Source: Shimwellia pseudoproteus (GTDB taxonomy: Bacteria > Pseudomonadota > Gammaproteobacteria > Enterobacterales > Enterobacteriaceae). Taken from it: DNA of 64,000 nucleotides. Made by a program: the position numbers and the translations under genes. This document shows, in pieces, positions 19,707-29,817 of the stretch (within the stretch, counting starts at the first letter, position 1; every line of letters begins with the position of its first letter). The notes below the pieces were generated by a model. The model was not told where the DNA came from and made no database searches. It was given only the letters and a program-made list of their open reading frames with translations. Where the stretch lies: contig NZ_WBXP01000005.1 in the NCBI RefSeq assembly GCF_016415625.1, positions 1-64,000 on the forward strand. The letters are read 5' to 3'.

Positions 19707-22700
19707 TTATAAGCTGCCCGGCGGTGTGGCTTTACGGCCGGTAGAACTCACGCTGCGGGACTTGCCCCCCAGACTCTCCAGACGCATCTGGAACGGCGGG
19801 AACGGCAGCTCGATACCGTGCTCACGGAACCCGGCGAGGATCAGCTGATGGATCTCATGGCGTAGCGGCATACGGTGGCCCATTTCGGCGGCGTAAATAC
19901 GCAGCTCGAAAATCTGAATCCCCTGCTGTAAATCCACCAGATAGACCTCCGGCGCCGGGTTTTCCAGCACCAGCGCACTGCGGGCGGCGGCCCGCAGCAG
20001 GATCTGGGTCACCTCTTCACTGTTTGCCTCGGCAGGGGCGGGCACCGTCAGCACCACGCGGGTTATCGAGTCCGACAGGGACCAGTTGATAAACTGCTCG
20101 GTAATAAATGCCTGATTCGGCACAATTATCTCTTTGCGGTCCCAGTCGCTGATGGTGGTGGCGCGGGTGTTTATCCTGGTCACGCTGCCAGTCAGATCGC
20201 GGATAGTGACGGTATCGCCGATACGGATAGGTTTTTCGAACAGAATAATAATGCCGGAGACAAAGTTGGCGAAAATCTGCTGTAAACCAAAGCCGAGGCC
20301 CACGGTCAGGGCGGCAACCAGCCACTGCAATTTTGACCACTCAATCCCAATCATCGAAAAGCCCACCAGGGCGCCAATCAGCATAATCAGGTATTTGGTC
20401 AGGGTGGTGATGGCATAGCCGGTGCCGGGGGTCAGCGACAGATGCTGTAACAGCGCCAGCTCCAGCAGGGCAGGCAGGTTACGCACCAGCTGGGCTGAGA
20501 TAATAAACACCAGAATTGCGATCAGTACCGACCCAAGGGTAATGGGCTCAAGGCTCTCGACCCCCTGTACCGTGGAGGTGACATCCCACAGGGTGATATT
20601 GCTGAGGAAGCTAAATGCCGAATGGATCTCTGACCAGAGCACAATCACCGACACCAGGGCTATCAGCATCAGAATCGAACGCACCAGGCGCAAAGATTGG
20701 GTGCTTATCGCATCCAGATCCACTTCCGGCTCTTCGGTGACCTCGGTACTGCCTTCGACATTATGGTGCGGCTGATCGTCTTCCCCTTTTGCCCGGGATG
20801 CCAGGATATCTGCCCGCCGCTGTTTGGCCCGATCAAACGCTAACCGGCGGCGCTGAATAAACATCCAGCGGCGCACGATATGGTAGACCACCAGCAGCGC
20901 AAACCAGATAGCGACCGAGGTTTCCAGCCTGGCCAGCAGCGCCTGGGCGGTGGCCAGATAGCCCACAGCAGACGCCAGCAGCGCTGCCAGCGGGGCGCAG
21001 AGCATCAAATTCCACAGCAGGCGGTTGACCAGGTTGTCGCGATTGCCCTGTTTGTCCTGCCACAGGGAGATCCCGGCCCGTTTCAGGCTCAGGGTGACCA
21101 TCGCCAGCGCGCCGCAGATCAGCATAAAGCAGACCCTGCCGAGGGTGCTGGAGAACTCCCGATCGTTGAGGTTATCAAACATGATAAGCGCCATGATCAG
21201 CGGGACAATCATCCCGATGCTCATAATGTAATAGCGCATCGCCCGGGCGACTTGTACCCGCGACCAGCCGAAGTGCACCACAAACAGGCCGTCAGGCCGG
21301 GCGAAAGTGGCACAGATCATCACCCCCCACAGCAGCGGCACTGAGGCGCTGATACCGTCGCCAATGGCCACCGCGATAGGCCAGGGCCAGGCCGCCGCCA
21401 GCCCGTGGCCCAGGGTAGCCCACAGCACCGGTAACGGCAGCGCCACCAGGATAGACCAGAACACGGTACGCAACGTCAGCGAAAAACGATCCTGGGTCAC
21501 CTTGCCGACCCGGGCACTGGCTCGGGTGAGGAAGGCATTAAAATGGCGCCGGGAACTGATGCTAAAGCCCACCAGAATCAGGGCCCCGAATAGCGGCAGC
21601 AGGGTCTCTTTACTGGTCACCATCATGACAGCGGCTTTGCCAATTTGGCCAAAGGTGTCCAGCGAGATAAGCCGGCGCAGATCCTGCATCACTGACAGTG
21701 GCCAGGAGAATGACACCGGGCTGACATCGGCAGTCCAGAACAGGTAGCGGTGGGTGGCCTCGTTAACCTCATTCAGCGCCTCTTCCAGTTGACCATTGGC
21801 CACTTTGAGCTTGGTCAGTTCGAGGATCAGCGAATCACCCCCCTGCAAGAGCGAGTTCAGCAGCGAACGCTGGGTACGCAACTGCGCATTGAGGATGTCC
21901 TGCTGCTCCTGGGTTAGCGGGCTGCCATCGGGCTGGCGTAACTGGCGCAGTTGGGTCTGTTTGTTGAGCAGGTCTTCATAATGCAGGCGCTGGACGCGGA
22001 TCTGCGCCAGCTCGGTATCCAGCTGCTGGGGCTTGGGCCGGTCCGGCAGGCGGGCGACCTGGGCGCGCAGGGTTTCCCCCAGTACGGTGGAGACCCCCAG
22101 CCACTGGGACTGCTCACGCAGGGTGTTTAGTGCCTGGCGCACTTGCAGGGTCTGGCTGGCGGCCTGGCGCTGCTGGGAGGCTATCAGGTCCATACGCTGG
22201 GACTGCTGATTGAGGGCCTGGGAGAGCTGACGGTTATTACGGAACTGCCCGACAATAGCCGGGGGCAGGTTGGCGCTGTTCTCCGCCAGTAACTCAGTAC
22301 TTTCGAGGGCGTACTCCGCCTCTTGCTGGCGCTGGGTATTGAGCTGATTACGCAGCACTTGCAGCCAGCTATCCAGTTGGGCGGCTTGTTTCTGGGCCAG
22401 TTCGGCCCGCAGCCGGGCCAGCTCCTGGCGGTTACTGGCGGACAGTTGCGCCAGTTCTTGCTCATCGAATAACGCTTTCAGGCGCGCCGCATCGGCTTGC
22501 AGGGCAAAGGTTTGGGCCTGGGAGAGCGGGGTCGGGCTGGATGGCGCGATCCCGGCCCGGCGCTCAATATCATTAAGCTGTTTACGGGTTTCAGTCTGCT
22601 TCTGGGGCAGGGTGGTGAGTGAATCGGCAATATCCCGGGTGCGCTCTTGTTCCTGCTGGGCGGCGCGGCTCTTATCCAGTAACTGGCTGCTGACCTGGAG

Positions 22701-23039
22701 AACTTCCTGATTCAGGGCGTCGATGGTCAGCCCCTGGGGTGCCTGGCGGGTATCCTCTTCCGGGATACGGGCCAGTTGCTGGCGTAATGTCTGGGAGAGT
22801 TTGGGAAAGTCGTCGATCACTTTCTGGTACTGCTGGGCACGCTCTAGCGAGGATTTGCGCTCCTCAAGGGCATTGAGGGCATTTTGTAAGGTGTCGATGA
22901 TTTCAGCCTGATTAGGCTGATTTTTAGCGGCTTTCGCCTGTTCTAGCTCTTGGGTAATCTGCCTGGCATCGGGGGCGTTAGCGGCTAACGCCCCCTGGCT
23001 GAGGCACCATACCATCAGAAATGTGACAATGCGGCGCAT
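19707..23039 (-). CDS. mscM: Miniconductance mechanosensitive channel MscM (YjeP)
   Basis: 1110-residue large MscS-family channel (E. coli 1107) that opens on membrane tension during osmotic downshock. Signal peptide (about 1-20), then a long periplasmic region (about 20-480) very rich in Q, L, R and E with heptad character, indicating coiled coils; then about 11 membrane helices; the last helix and following beta domain ('GLGFGLQQIFANFVSGIIILFEKPIRIGD') form the MscS pore and cytoplasmic vestibule. Twenty bases downstream of psd on the same strand, forming the psd-mscM operon known in E. coli. Confidence 0.96.
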   Translation of the reverse strand: MRRIVTFLMVWCLSQGALAANAPDARQITQELEQAKAAKNQPNQAEIIDTLQNALNALEERKSSLERAQQYQKVIDDFPKLSQTLRQQLARIPEEDTRQAPQGLTIDALNQEVLQVSSQLLDKSRAAQQEQERTRDIADSLTTLPQKQTETRKQLNDIERRAGIAPSSPTPLSQAQTFALQADAARLKALFDEQELAQLSASNRQELARLRAELAQKQAAQLDSWLQVLRNQLNTQRQQEAEYALESTELLAENSANLPPAIVGQFRNNRQLSQALNQQSQRMDLIASQQRQAASQTLQVRQALNTLREQSQWLGVSTVLGETLRAQVARLPDRPKPQQLDTELAQIRVQRLHYEDLLNKQTQLRQLRQPDGSPLTQEQQDILNAQLRTQRSLLNSLLQGGDSLILELTKLKVANGQLEEALNEVNEATHRYLFWTADVSPVSFSWPLSVMQDLRRLISLDTFGQIGKAAVMMVTSKETLLPLFGALILVGFSISSRRHFNAFLTRASARVGKVTQDRFSLTLRTVFWSILVALPLPVLWATLGHGLAAAWPWPIAVAIGDGISASVPLLWGVMICATFARPDGLFVVHFGWSRVQVARAMRYYIMSIGMIVPLIMALIMFDNLNDREFSSTLGRVCFMLICGALAMVTLSLKRAGISLWQDKQGNRDNLVNRLLWNLMLCAPLAALLASAVGYLATAQALLARLETSVAIWFALLVVYHIVRRWMFIQRRRLAFDRAKQRRADILASRAKGEDDQPHHNVEGSTEVTEEPEVDLDAISTQSLRLVRSILMLIALVSVIVLWSEIHSAFSFLSNITLWDVTSTVQGVESLEPITLGSVLIAILVFIISAQLVRNLPALLELALLQHLSLTPGTGYAITTLTKYLIMLIGALVGFSMIGIEWSKLQWLVAALTVGLGFGLQQIFANFVSGIIILFEKPIRIGDTVTIRDLTGSVTRINTRATTISDWDRKEIIVPNQAFITEQFINWSLSDSITRVVLTVPAPAEANSEEVTQILLRAAARSALVLENPAPEVYLVDLQQGIQIFELRIYAAEMGHRMPLRHEIHQLILAGFREHGIELPFPPFQMRLESLGGKSRSVSSTGRKATPPGSL

Positions 23040-23059
23040 CAGTCTTCCTTTATGGTGAT

Positions 23060-24052
23060 TTACGGGGTGGGCTGGCTGTCCTGTTCGCTCTGGGTTTCCG
23101 GGGCCTGGGCCTCTGCGGAATGGGGCGCCTCGGCCACGGGGCTGTCAACCGGTTCGGCCTCTGGTGCCGGCGCCGGGGACTCAGCCTGAGCGGCACTGGT
23201 CGCCAGTGTTTCGCCAATTTTGGTCACCGACAGGTTCTGTAAGGACGGCGTCAGTACCACCTGGCCTGGCGCAAACAGGTTGATCACCGTGGAGCCCAGC
23301 TTAAAGCGGCCCATTTCCTGGCCTTTTAACAGCGCAACGGCGCCGTCTTCTTCGCCCGCCGGATAGGTCCAGCGTTTGATGACCCCTTCCCGTGGCGGGG
23401 TGACGGTACCGGCCCAGACCGTTTCAATACTGCCGACAATGGTTGCCCCTACCAGAATCTGGACCATCGGCCCAAATTCGGTATCAAAGCGGCAGATGAC
23501 CCGCTCGTTACGGGCAAACAGGTTCGGTACGTTTTGCGCGGTCAGGTGGTTAACGGAGAATAAATCCCCCGGTACGTAGATCATCTCGCGCAGGATGCCA
23601 TTGCACGGCATATGCACCCGGTGGTAATCCCGGGGGGAGAGGTAGGTGGTGGCAAAGCTGCCGTTGCGGAACAGCTCCGCCATCTGGTAGTTACCCGCCA
23701 GCAGCGCCTCAAGGCTGTAGGTGTGCCCTTTAGCTTGCAGCAGCTGATCGTCTTCAATGGCCCCCAACTGGCTGATGACGCCGTCCGCCGGCATGATTAA
23801 CGCATTGGCATCATGGTTGATGGGGCGGGCGTCTTCGCGCAGTGGGCGAACGAAGAAGTCGTTAAAGGTACGGTAGCTGGCGGTATCCGGGCGCTGGGCC
23901 TCATCCATGTCGACCTTGTAATATTTTACGAACAGGTCGATAACCAGCTTGGTCAGCCATCCGCCACGTTTCCTTGCCCCCCAGCCCGCCAGGCGAGTGA
24001 GCCACAGTTTTGGCAGAATGTATTGAAGCGAAAGTTTAATGTCGTTCAGCAA
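23060..24052 (-). CDS. psd: Phosphatidylserine decarboxylase proenzyme
   Basis: Inner-membrane enzyme producing phosphatidylethanolamine. Self-cleavage occurs at the L-G-S-T motif between Gly253 and Ser254, giving a pyruvoyl group; the assisting D90 ('MPADG') and H147 ('YHRVHMPC') are present. Started at a TTG (24050-24052) because GGAGG precedes it and the protein then aligns with E. coli Psd from its first residue; length 330 against 322. The C-terminal tail (about 290-330) is an A/P/E-rich low-complexity extension that differs from E. coli. Confidence 0.95.
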   Translation of the reverse strand: MLNDIKLSLQYILPKLWLTRLAGWGARKRGGWLTKLVIDLFVKYYKVDMDEAQRPDTASYRTFNDFFVRPLREDARPINHDANALIMPADGVISQLGAIEDDQLLQAKGHTYSLEALLAGNYQMAELFRNGSFATTYLSPRDYHRVHMPCNGILREMIYVPGDLFSVNHLTAQNVPNLFARNERVICRFDTEFGPMVQILVGATIVGSIETVWAGTVTPPREGVIKRWTYPAGEEDGAVALLKGQEMGRFKLGSTVINLFAPGQVVLTPSLQNLSVTKIGETLATSAAQAESPAPAPEAEPVDSPVAEAPHSAEAQAPETQSEQDSQPTP

Positions 24053-24152
24053 GTTAGCCTCCGGGCTATGTTTTTTGCTAGTCCCTATCCTGGGCCAGTA
24101 GGGCACAGGGTCAGTAAAAAGGGGGCGATTTTAACGATCTGTGCCGGGATTG

Positions 24153-25205
24153 TCAGTCGCCACTGTCGGAAAATCCTTTACGGACTTTAATTTGGGCCAT
24201 GCTTTCCAGGATGCGGTGGTAGTTTTCAAAGCGGATTTCGGCAATTTTACCGGCGTCCACGGCCGCACGGATGGCACATCCTGGATCAGTATCGTGACGG
24301 CAATCGCGATATTTGCAATGGCCTAAATAGTCATGAAATTCGACAAACCCCTGGGTTATTTGTTCCGGCTCGAGGTGCCACAGGCCAAATTCGCGCACCC
24401 CGGGGGAGTCAATCACATCGCCACCGTGCGGGAAATGGTACAACCGCGCGGCGGTAGTGGTGTGCTGCCCCAGCCCGGAGACACTGGATACATCGTTGGT
24501 CAGAATGTCGCGGCTCAGCCCCAGTAATGCGTTCAGCAGGCTGGATTTCCCCACCCCGGACTGGCCGGCAAAAATACTGATGCGATCGGTCAGCGCCTGC
24601 TCCAGGGGCGCTAAGCCCTCCTGACGCTGGCTGGACACCATCAGTACCCGGTAACCAATATGGCGATAGATATCCATTTGCTCATTGACGAAGCGCATGC
24701 CGTCGTCATCCAGCAAGTCCACTTTATTTAGTACAATCAGCGGCTCAATATCCAGGGTTTCGCAGGCCACCAGGTAGCGGTCAATCATATTGAGCGACAG
24801 CTCCGGCAGGATCGCCGACACGATAATTATCTGGTTAATGTTGGCGGCGATGGGTTTTACCCCGTCGTAGAAATCCGGGCGGGTGAGCACCGAGGTTCGC
24901 TCGTGGACTGCCTCAACAATGCCGTTGATGGTGACCCCTTCGGCCACCTCTTTGGCCGGGCGCCACACCACCCTATCCCCGGTGACCAGCGATTTAATGG
25001 TTCTGCGAATGTTGCAGCGGTAAATCGTGCTATTTGCCGCCTCGACATCCGCATGCATACCAAAACGGCTGATCACAGTCCCCTCCCGGGGTTCACCGAA
25101 CAGATTATCGTCGTAATCTGCTGCCTGTGTAGTTTGTTTGAGGCGGCGCTGGTGGTTAGCACTAACCCGGCGCTGCTGCCCCCTGGAGAGTTTATTTTTG
25201 CTCAA
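24153..25205 (-). CDS. rsgA: Small ribosomal subunit biogenesis GTPase RsgA
   Basis: Circularly permuted GTPase for late 30S maturation. N-terminal OB fold (about 35-110), then G4 'NKVDLL' before G1 '[12 protein letters not shown]' and G3 'DSPG', then a zinc domain with the cysteine/histidine set in '[14 protein letters not shown]'. TTG start at 25203-25205 chosen for the AGGAG 9 bases upstream and the E. coli length of 350; the track of open codons continues 33 bases upstream. Divergent from orn. Confidence 0.95.
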   Translation of the reverse strand: MSKNKLSRGQQRRVSANHQRRLKQTTQAADYDDNLFGEPREGTVISRFGMHADVEAANSTIYRCNIRRTIKSLVTGDRVVWRPAKEVAEGVTINGIVEAVHERTSVLTRPDFYDGVKPIAANINQIIIVSAILPELSLNMIDRYLVACETLDIEPLIVLNKVDLLDDDGMRFVNEQMDIYRHIGYRVLMVSSQRQEGLAPLEQALTDRISIFAGQSGVGKSSLLNALLGLSRDILTNDVSSVSGLGQHTTTAARLYHFPHGGDVIDSPGVREFGLWHLEPEQITQGFVEFHDYLGHCKYRDCRHDTDPGCAIRAAVDAGKIAEIRFENYHRILESMAQIKVRKGFSDSGD

Positions 25206-25323
25206 TCGTACTGGCTCCTGGTCGCCCGTGATGGGCAAAACCTCTATGATACACGCTATTGCTATTCTATATCAGTTAACCTGCCGTCACCGACGGCAGG
25301 CTGCGCAAAGGGTGGAAAATACC

Positions 25324-25869
25324 ATGAGTCAAAACGAAAACAATCTGATTTGGATCGATCTGGAGATGACCGGCCTGGATCCGAAGCGCGATCGCATTAT
25401 TGAGATCGCCACCCTGGTGACGGACGCTCAGTTGAATATTTTGGCTGAAGGGCCGGTGATTGCGGTACACCAGAGTGATGAACAACTGGCGCTAATGGAT
25501 GACTGGAATGTGCGCACCCATACCGGCAGTGGCCTGGTGGATCGGGTGAAGGCCAGCACCATGGGGGATCGGGAAGCAGAACTGGCGACCCTTGCATTCC
25601 TGAAACCGTGGGTGCCGGAAGGCAAATCACCGATTTGCGGTAACAGCATCGGCCAGGATCGTCGCTTCCTGTTTGCCTACATGCCGGAACTGGAGGCCTA
25701 TTTCCACTACCGGTATTTGGATGTCAGCACCTTAAAAGAGCTGGCCCGGCGCTGGAAACCGGAAATCCTGGCCGGTTTTAAAAAGCAGGGCACCCATCAG
25801 GCGATGGACGATATTCGTGAGTCTGTGGCGGAACTGGCGTACTACCGGGAAAATTTTATTAAGTTGTAA
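25324..25869 (+). CDS. orn: Oligoribonuclease Orn
   Basis: 181-residue DEDDh 3'-5' exoribonuclease that degrades very short RNAs, including pGpG from c-di-GMP breakdown; essential in E. coli. D12 and E14 in '[10 protein letters not shown]', the mid-protein aspartate region '[11 protein letters not shown]', and the final H..D in '[12 protein letters not shown]' form the active site. ATG at 25324 gives the E. coli length. The open frame runs 186 bases upstream into the divergent rsgA gene and is not used. Confidence 0.97.
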   Translation: MSQNENNLIWIDLEMTGLDPKRDRIIEIATLVTDAQLNILAEGPVIAVHQSDEQLALMDDWNVRTHTGSGLVDRVKASTMGDREAELATLAFLKPWVPEGKSPICGNSIGQDRRFLFAYMPELEAYFHYRYLDVSTLKELARRWKPEILAGFKKQGTHQAMDDIRESVAELAYYRENFIKL

Positions 25870-25881
25870 TCCCCCCCGTTG

Positions 25882-25899
25882 CCGGGCTGTTATGCCCGG
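25882..25899 (+). terminator. Small hairpin after orn
   Basis: CCGGGC / GCCCGG with a TGTTAT loop, 12 bases after the stop, but no T tract. Possible weak terminator before the glycine tRNA promoter. Confidence 0.35.
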
Positions 25900-25986
25900 T
25901 ATGGGCGCTGGCCAGTTGACGAAAACATCAAATTGGCTAAACTATCGCCACTTGGAAGAAATTTAAGAAAATTTTTGTTCCGGGGG

Positions 25987-26014
25987 TTGCAGTGGAAATG
26001 ATTTCTCGTATAAT
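25987..26014 (+). promoter_or_regulatory. Promoter of the glycine tRNA operon
   Basis: TTGCAG (25987-25992) and a perfect TATAAT (26009-26014) are 16 bp apart, followed by the GC-rich discriminator GCGCCTCCCG usual for stringent control. The first tRNA starts 41 bases after the -10. Confidence 0.8.
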
Positions 26015-26055
26015 GCGCCTCCCGTACCGATGCAGAAATGCATTGATTACGCAGA

Positions 26056-26131
<76 letters not shown>

Positions 26132-26175
26132 AATTTGATTTACACCAATTTCTGGTTAGCCAGAACGCAGATGAT

Positions 26176-26251
<76 letters not shown>

Positions 26252-26345
26252 AATCTGCTTCACAAGTTGAAAGTGTAGTGATACACGAACCATCCAGTTT
26301 TATGGATTTCCGGTTTACCACCAGGTAACCAGAAAGACGCAATAT

Positions 26346-26421
<76 letters not shown>

Positions 26422-26687
26422 AATCTTCCTCACACAAATTATCCACACCGACACAGGCTGTTGTACGCGGCATTTTTGGCGGCTGTAATACTTTTTTAAA
26501 CAGACTTATCCACAGCTCCCGCTTTCCTCCTGCCGACAAATTAACCTTACTAATTTTTACGTCTTATCTATAACTTTATGTATTTTATGGATAATATTTC
26601 ATTTCAAATTGTTAATTTGATCGCTTGACGAATTTTTGTGCGTTGATGCACAACCCTTTTTTATTTTTATGCACAGCGGAAATGTGT
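26422..26687. other. datA: datA-like cluster of DnaA boxes
   Basis: 266 bases without a gene, strikingly AT-rich. Perfect DnaA boxes TTATCCACA at 26439-26447 and 26506-26514, TTATGCACA at 26667-26675 (fits TTATnCACA), TTATCCATA on the minus strand at 26586-26594 (one mismatch), TGATGCACA at 26644-26652 (one mismatch) and weaker TTATCTATA at 26564-26572. E. coli datA, the locus that promotes DnaA-ATP hydrolysis after replication, lies beside glyVXY. I could not identify a convincing IHF site by eye. Confidence 0.75.
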
Positions 26688-27827
26688 TCAGGCATCCCGG
26701 GGAAGCCCTTTCTCAATCACCCGCACCAGACGCTGTTTTTTAGGCAACTGAACCTCAACGCTGTGTTCCTCCCGGCGGGCCAGCTGTTGGGCAATCGCCC
26801 AGTGAATATGCTCATCCAGCATGGCGTTCTCCCCCAGCCGCTGTTGCAGGGCGGCAAAGATAACCTCATCCCAGGGGGCATTGCCCATGGCCACCGCAAT
26901 ATTGCGCAGCCAGCGCAAATGGCCGATACGGCGAATGGCCGAGCCTTCGGTAATTTTCAGAAACTGTGCTTCGCTCCAGGCGAACAGCGCGCTGAGCTGT
27001 GGCGCGTGCAGGGGCTGGCGCGGGGCGAAGTCTGCTTCATCCGTTAACTGGGAAAAACGGTTCCAGGGGCAAATTAGCTGGCAGTCATCGCAGCCGTAGA
27101 TCCGGTTGCCAATCAGCGGGCGGAACGCTTCAGGGATGGCGCCTTCCAGCTCAATGGTCAGGTAAGAGATACAGCGCCGGGCATCCACGGTATAGGGCGC
27201 CACAATGGCCCCGGTGGGGCAAATGGTCATGCAGGCCACGCACTTACCGCACCCTTCTTCCACCGGGGTATCTACCGGTAACGGAATATCCACCAGTAAT
27301 TCGCCGAGGAAGAAAAAGGAGCCTGCCTCCCGGTTGAGGATCAGGGAGTGCTTGCCGGTCCAGCCGAGCCCTGCTTTGGCGGCCAGCGGGCGCTCAAGAA
27401 TAGGTGCAGAATCAACAAAGGGTCTAAAATTAAGCGCAACGCAGTGCTGTTGCAGGCGTTCACCGAGTTGTTTCAAGCGGTTGCGCAGCAATTTATGGTA
27501 GTCGCGCCCGAGGGCGTAGCGGCTGACATAGCCTTTGAGCGGATCTTTCAGTACCGCGGCGAACTGCGCTTTGGCGGGTAGGTAATTCATGCGAACCGTG
27601 ATAACGCGCAGGGTGCCAGGGTGTAATTCAGCGGGGCGAGCACGTAACATACCGTGGCGGGCCATCCATTCCATTTCGCCGTGGTACTGGTTGTCCAGCC
27701 ATGCCTGGAGCTGCGCTTCACTGGTGGTCAGGTCCGTATCGGTGATACCTACCTGCTGAAAACCCAGTTCGGCCCCCCAGCGTTTAATGTCTTGTGCTAA
27801 TTGATAATAGTCCAGGGGTTGTGACAT
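26688..27827 (-). CDS. queG: Epoxyqueuosine reductase QueG
   Basis: 379 residues as in E. coli. Cobalamin-dependent enzyme for the last step of queuosine synthesis in tRNA, reducing epoxyqueuosine. Two ferredoxin-type [4Fe-4S] motifs are visible, 'CGKCVACMTICPTGAI' and 'CDDCQLICPWN'. The C-terminal part is a HEAT-like helical region for tRNA binding. Its ATG (27825-27827) overlaps that of divergent nnr by two bases, so each promoter must lie within the other's coding region. Downstream lies the DnaA-box cluster. Confidence 0.96.
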   Translation of the reverse strand: MSQPLDYYQLAQDIKRWGAELGFQQVGITDTDLTTSEAQLQAWLDNQYHGEMEWMARHGMLRARPAELHPGTLRVITVRMNYLPAKAQFAAVLKDPLKGYVSRYALGRDYHKLLRNRLKQLGERLQQHCVALNFRPFVDSAPILERPLAAKAGLGWTGKHSLILNREAGSFFFLGELLVDIPLPVDTPVEEGCGKCVACMTICPTGAIVAPYTVDARRCISYLTIELEGAIPEAFRPLIGNRIYGCDDCQLICPWNRFSQLTDEADFAPRQPLHAPQLSALFAWSEAQFLKITEGSAIRRIGHLRWLRNIAVAMGNAPWDEVIFAALQQRLGENAMLDEHIHWAIAQQLARREEHSVEVQLPKKQRLVRVIEKGLPRDA

Positions 27828-29325
27828 GACGGATCATACTCAGAAAAAGAACCAGCCAAGTATACCACACCAGGTATGGCCTGCAGCCTGGCTGCGTGGG
27901 GCAGAGCCACAGGCGGCACAGGCGATGGGGTTAACCCTGTATGGTCTGATGCTGCGCGCCGGGGAGGCCGCTTTTACACTGGCCCGTCGTCAGTACCCCC
28001 ACAGCCAGCACTGGCTGGTGCTGTGTGGCCACGGTAATAATGGCGGTGACGGCTATGTGGTGGCCCGGCTGGCCCGCCGCGCCGGTGTTCAGGTCACGCT
28101 GCTGGCCCAGGGCCATGATAAACCACTGCCGGAGGAGGCGCGCCAGGCCCGGGAGGCGTGGCTTCATGACGCTGGCTCTGTGGGGGATATCGCCGCCCCC
28201 TGGCCCAGCGACGCTGATCTGATTATTGACGGGCTGTTGGGTACCGGATTACAGCAGGCTCCCCGGGAAGGGGTAGCGGCGGTGATTGCGCAGGCAAATG
28301 CCCACCCGGCACCGATCCTGGCGCTGGATATCCCTTCCGGGCTGCTGGCAGAGACCGGCGCCGCGCCGGGGGCGGTGATCCACGCGGCGGATACGCTGAC
28401 TTTTATTACCCTCAAACCCGGGCTGCTGACCGGGAAAGCCCGGGATGTGGTGGGGCGGTTACATCACCATGATTTGGGGCTGGGGCCGTGGCTGGCGGAG
28501 CAGCAGGCGCCGATACGCCGTGATGACGCCACCTGCCTGGGGGGCTGGTTACCCCCCCGGCGGCCCACCGCCAATAAAGGCGATCACGGGAAGCTGGTGA
28601 TTATCGGTGGTGACCACGGCACCGCCGGGGCGATTCGTATGACCGGAGAGGCGGCATTACGCGCCGGAGCTGGTCTGGTTAGGGTGCTGACCCGGGCGGA
28701 AAATATCCCGCCTATCCTGACCGCCCGGCCAGAGTTGATGGCCCAGGCGCTGACTGATGACGCGCTCAGCGCGGCCCTCGACTGGGCCGATGTGGTGGTG
28801 ATTGGCCCGGGGCTGGGGCAGCAGAGTTGGGGGAAGCGCGCCCTGCAAAAAGTCGAAAACGTTCGCAAACCGATGTTATGGGATGCGGATGCACTTAACT
28901 TACTGGCAATTAACCCGGATAAACGTCAGAATCGCGTCATTACCCCGCACCCGGGGGAGGCGGCCCGCCTGCTTAACTGTACGGTGGCAGAGATTGAGCG
29001 GGATCGTCTCGCGGCCTGCAAGCGCCTGGTGGCCCGTTATGGCGGTACCGTGGTGCTGAAAGGCGCCGGGACGGTGATAGCCGATGCCGGGCGGCTGAGT
29101 ATTGCCGATGTCGGTAACGCCGGCATGGCCAGCGGCGGTATGGGTGATGTGCTGTCCGGTATTATTGGCGCCTTTCTGGCGCAGAAATTAACGTGCTGGG
29201 AGGCAACCTGCGCCGGTTGTGTGGCCCACGGCGCGGCGGGCGATGCTGTTGCCCGTGAGTCTGGTATGCGTGGCATGCTGGCAACGGATCTGTTTACCAC
29301 GTTGTATCGTTTTGTTAATTCGTAA
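27826..29325 (+). CDS. nnr: Bifunctional NAD(P)H-hydrate epimerase/dehydratase Nnr
   Basis: Repairs hydrated NAD(P)H. N-terminal YjeF_N epimerase domain (about 1-225; 'LCGHGNNGGDGYVVARL') and C-terminal ADP-dependent dehydratase of ribokinase fold (about 230-499; 'GDHGKLVIIGGDHGTAGA', 'NAGMASGGMGDVLSGI'). 499 residues; E. coli Nnr is 515 and overlaps tsaE, whereas here the C-terminal tail is missing and a 16-base gap separates the genes. First gene of the mutL-hfq superoperon. Confidence 0.96.
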   Translation: MTDHTQKKNQPSIPHQVWPAAWLRGAEPQAAQAMGLTLYGLMLRAGEAAFTLARRQYPHSQHWLVLCGHGNNGGDGYVVARLARRAGVQVTLLAQGHDKPLPEEARQAREAWLHDAGSVGDIAAPWPSDADLIIDGLLGTGLQQAPREGVAAVIAQANAHPAPILALDIPSGLLAETGAAPGAVIHAADTLTFITLKPGLLTGKARDVVGRLHHHDLGLGPWLAEQQAPIRRDDATCLGGWLPPRRPTANKGDHGKLVIIGGDHGTAGAIRMTGEAALRAGAGLVRVLTRAENIPPILTARPELMAQALTDDALSAALDWADVVVIGPGLGQQSWGKRALQKVENVRKPMLWDADALNLLAINPDKRQNRVITPHPGEAARLLNCTVAEIERDRLAACKRLVARYGGTVVLKGAGTVIADAGRLSIADVGNAGMASGGMGDVLSGIIGAFLAQKLTCWEATCAGCVAHGAAGDAVARESGMRGMLATDLFTTLYRFVNS

Positions 29326-29341
29326 GTGAACTGAAAATATC

Positions 29342-29803
29342 ATGATAAATCGTGTGATACCGCTTTGTGACGAATCCGCCACCCTTGCGCTGGGGGAGCG
29401 TGTTGCCCGGGCCTGTAAAGGGGCCACCGTAATTCATTTGTACGGGGACTTAGGTGCCGGGAAAACGACATTCAGCCGCGGCTTTTTGCAGGCGCTGGGG
29501 CACAAGGGCAACGTGAAAAGCCCAACGTACACCCTGGTTGAGCCCTATAGCCTGGAAAATCTCACGGTTTATCACTTTGATCTCTACCGCCTGGCTGACC
29601 CGGAAGAACTCGAATTTATGGGGATCCGCGACTATTTTGCCGACAACGCAATTTGTCTGGTGGAATGGCCCCAGCAAGGGGCCGGGGTGTTGCCGGCGCC
29701 CGATCTTGACATTCACCTGAGTTATCAGGATCAGGGCCGTGAAGCCGTAATTACGCCGACCTCACCCGCAGGTGAGGAGGTACTGTCCCGTCTGGCCCGC
29801 TGA
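29342..29803 (+). CDS. tsaE: tRNA threonylcarbamoyladenosine biosynthesis ATPase TsaE
   Basis: 153-residue P-loop protein that works with TsaB, TsaC and TsaD to make t6A37 in ANN-decoding tRNAs. Walker A '[12 protein letters not shown]' and '[12 protein letters not shown]' (switch region), 'EWPQQG' near the C-terminus. Same length as E. coli. 14 bases before amiB. Confidence 0.97.
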   Translation: MINRVIPLCDESATLALGERVARACKGATVIHLYGDLGAGKTTFSRGFLQALGHKGNVKSPTYTLVEPYSLENLTVYHFDLYRLADPEELEFMGIRDYFADNAICLVEWPQQGAGVLPAPDLDIHLSYQDQGREAVITPTSPAGEEVLSRLAR

Positions 29804-29817
29804 TCAAAGGTGGTGGG

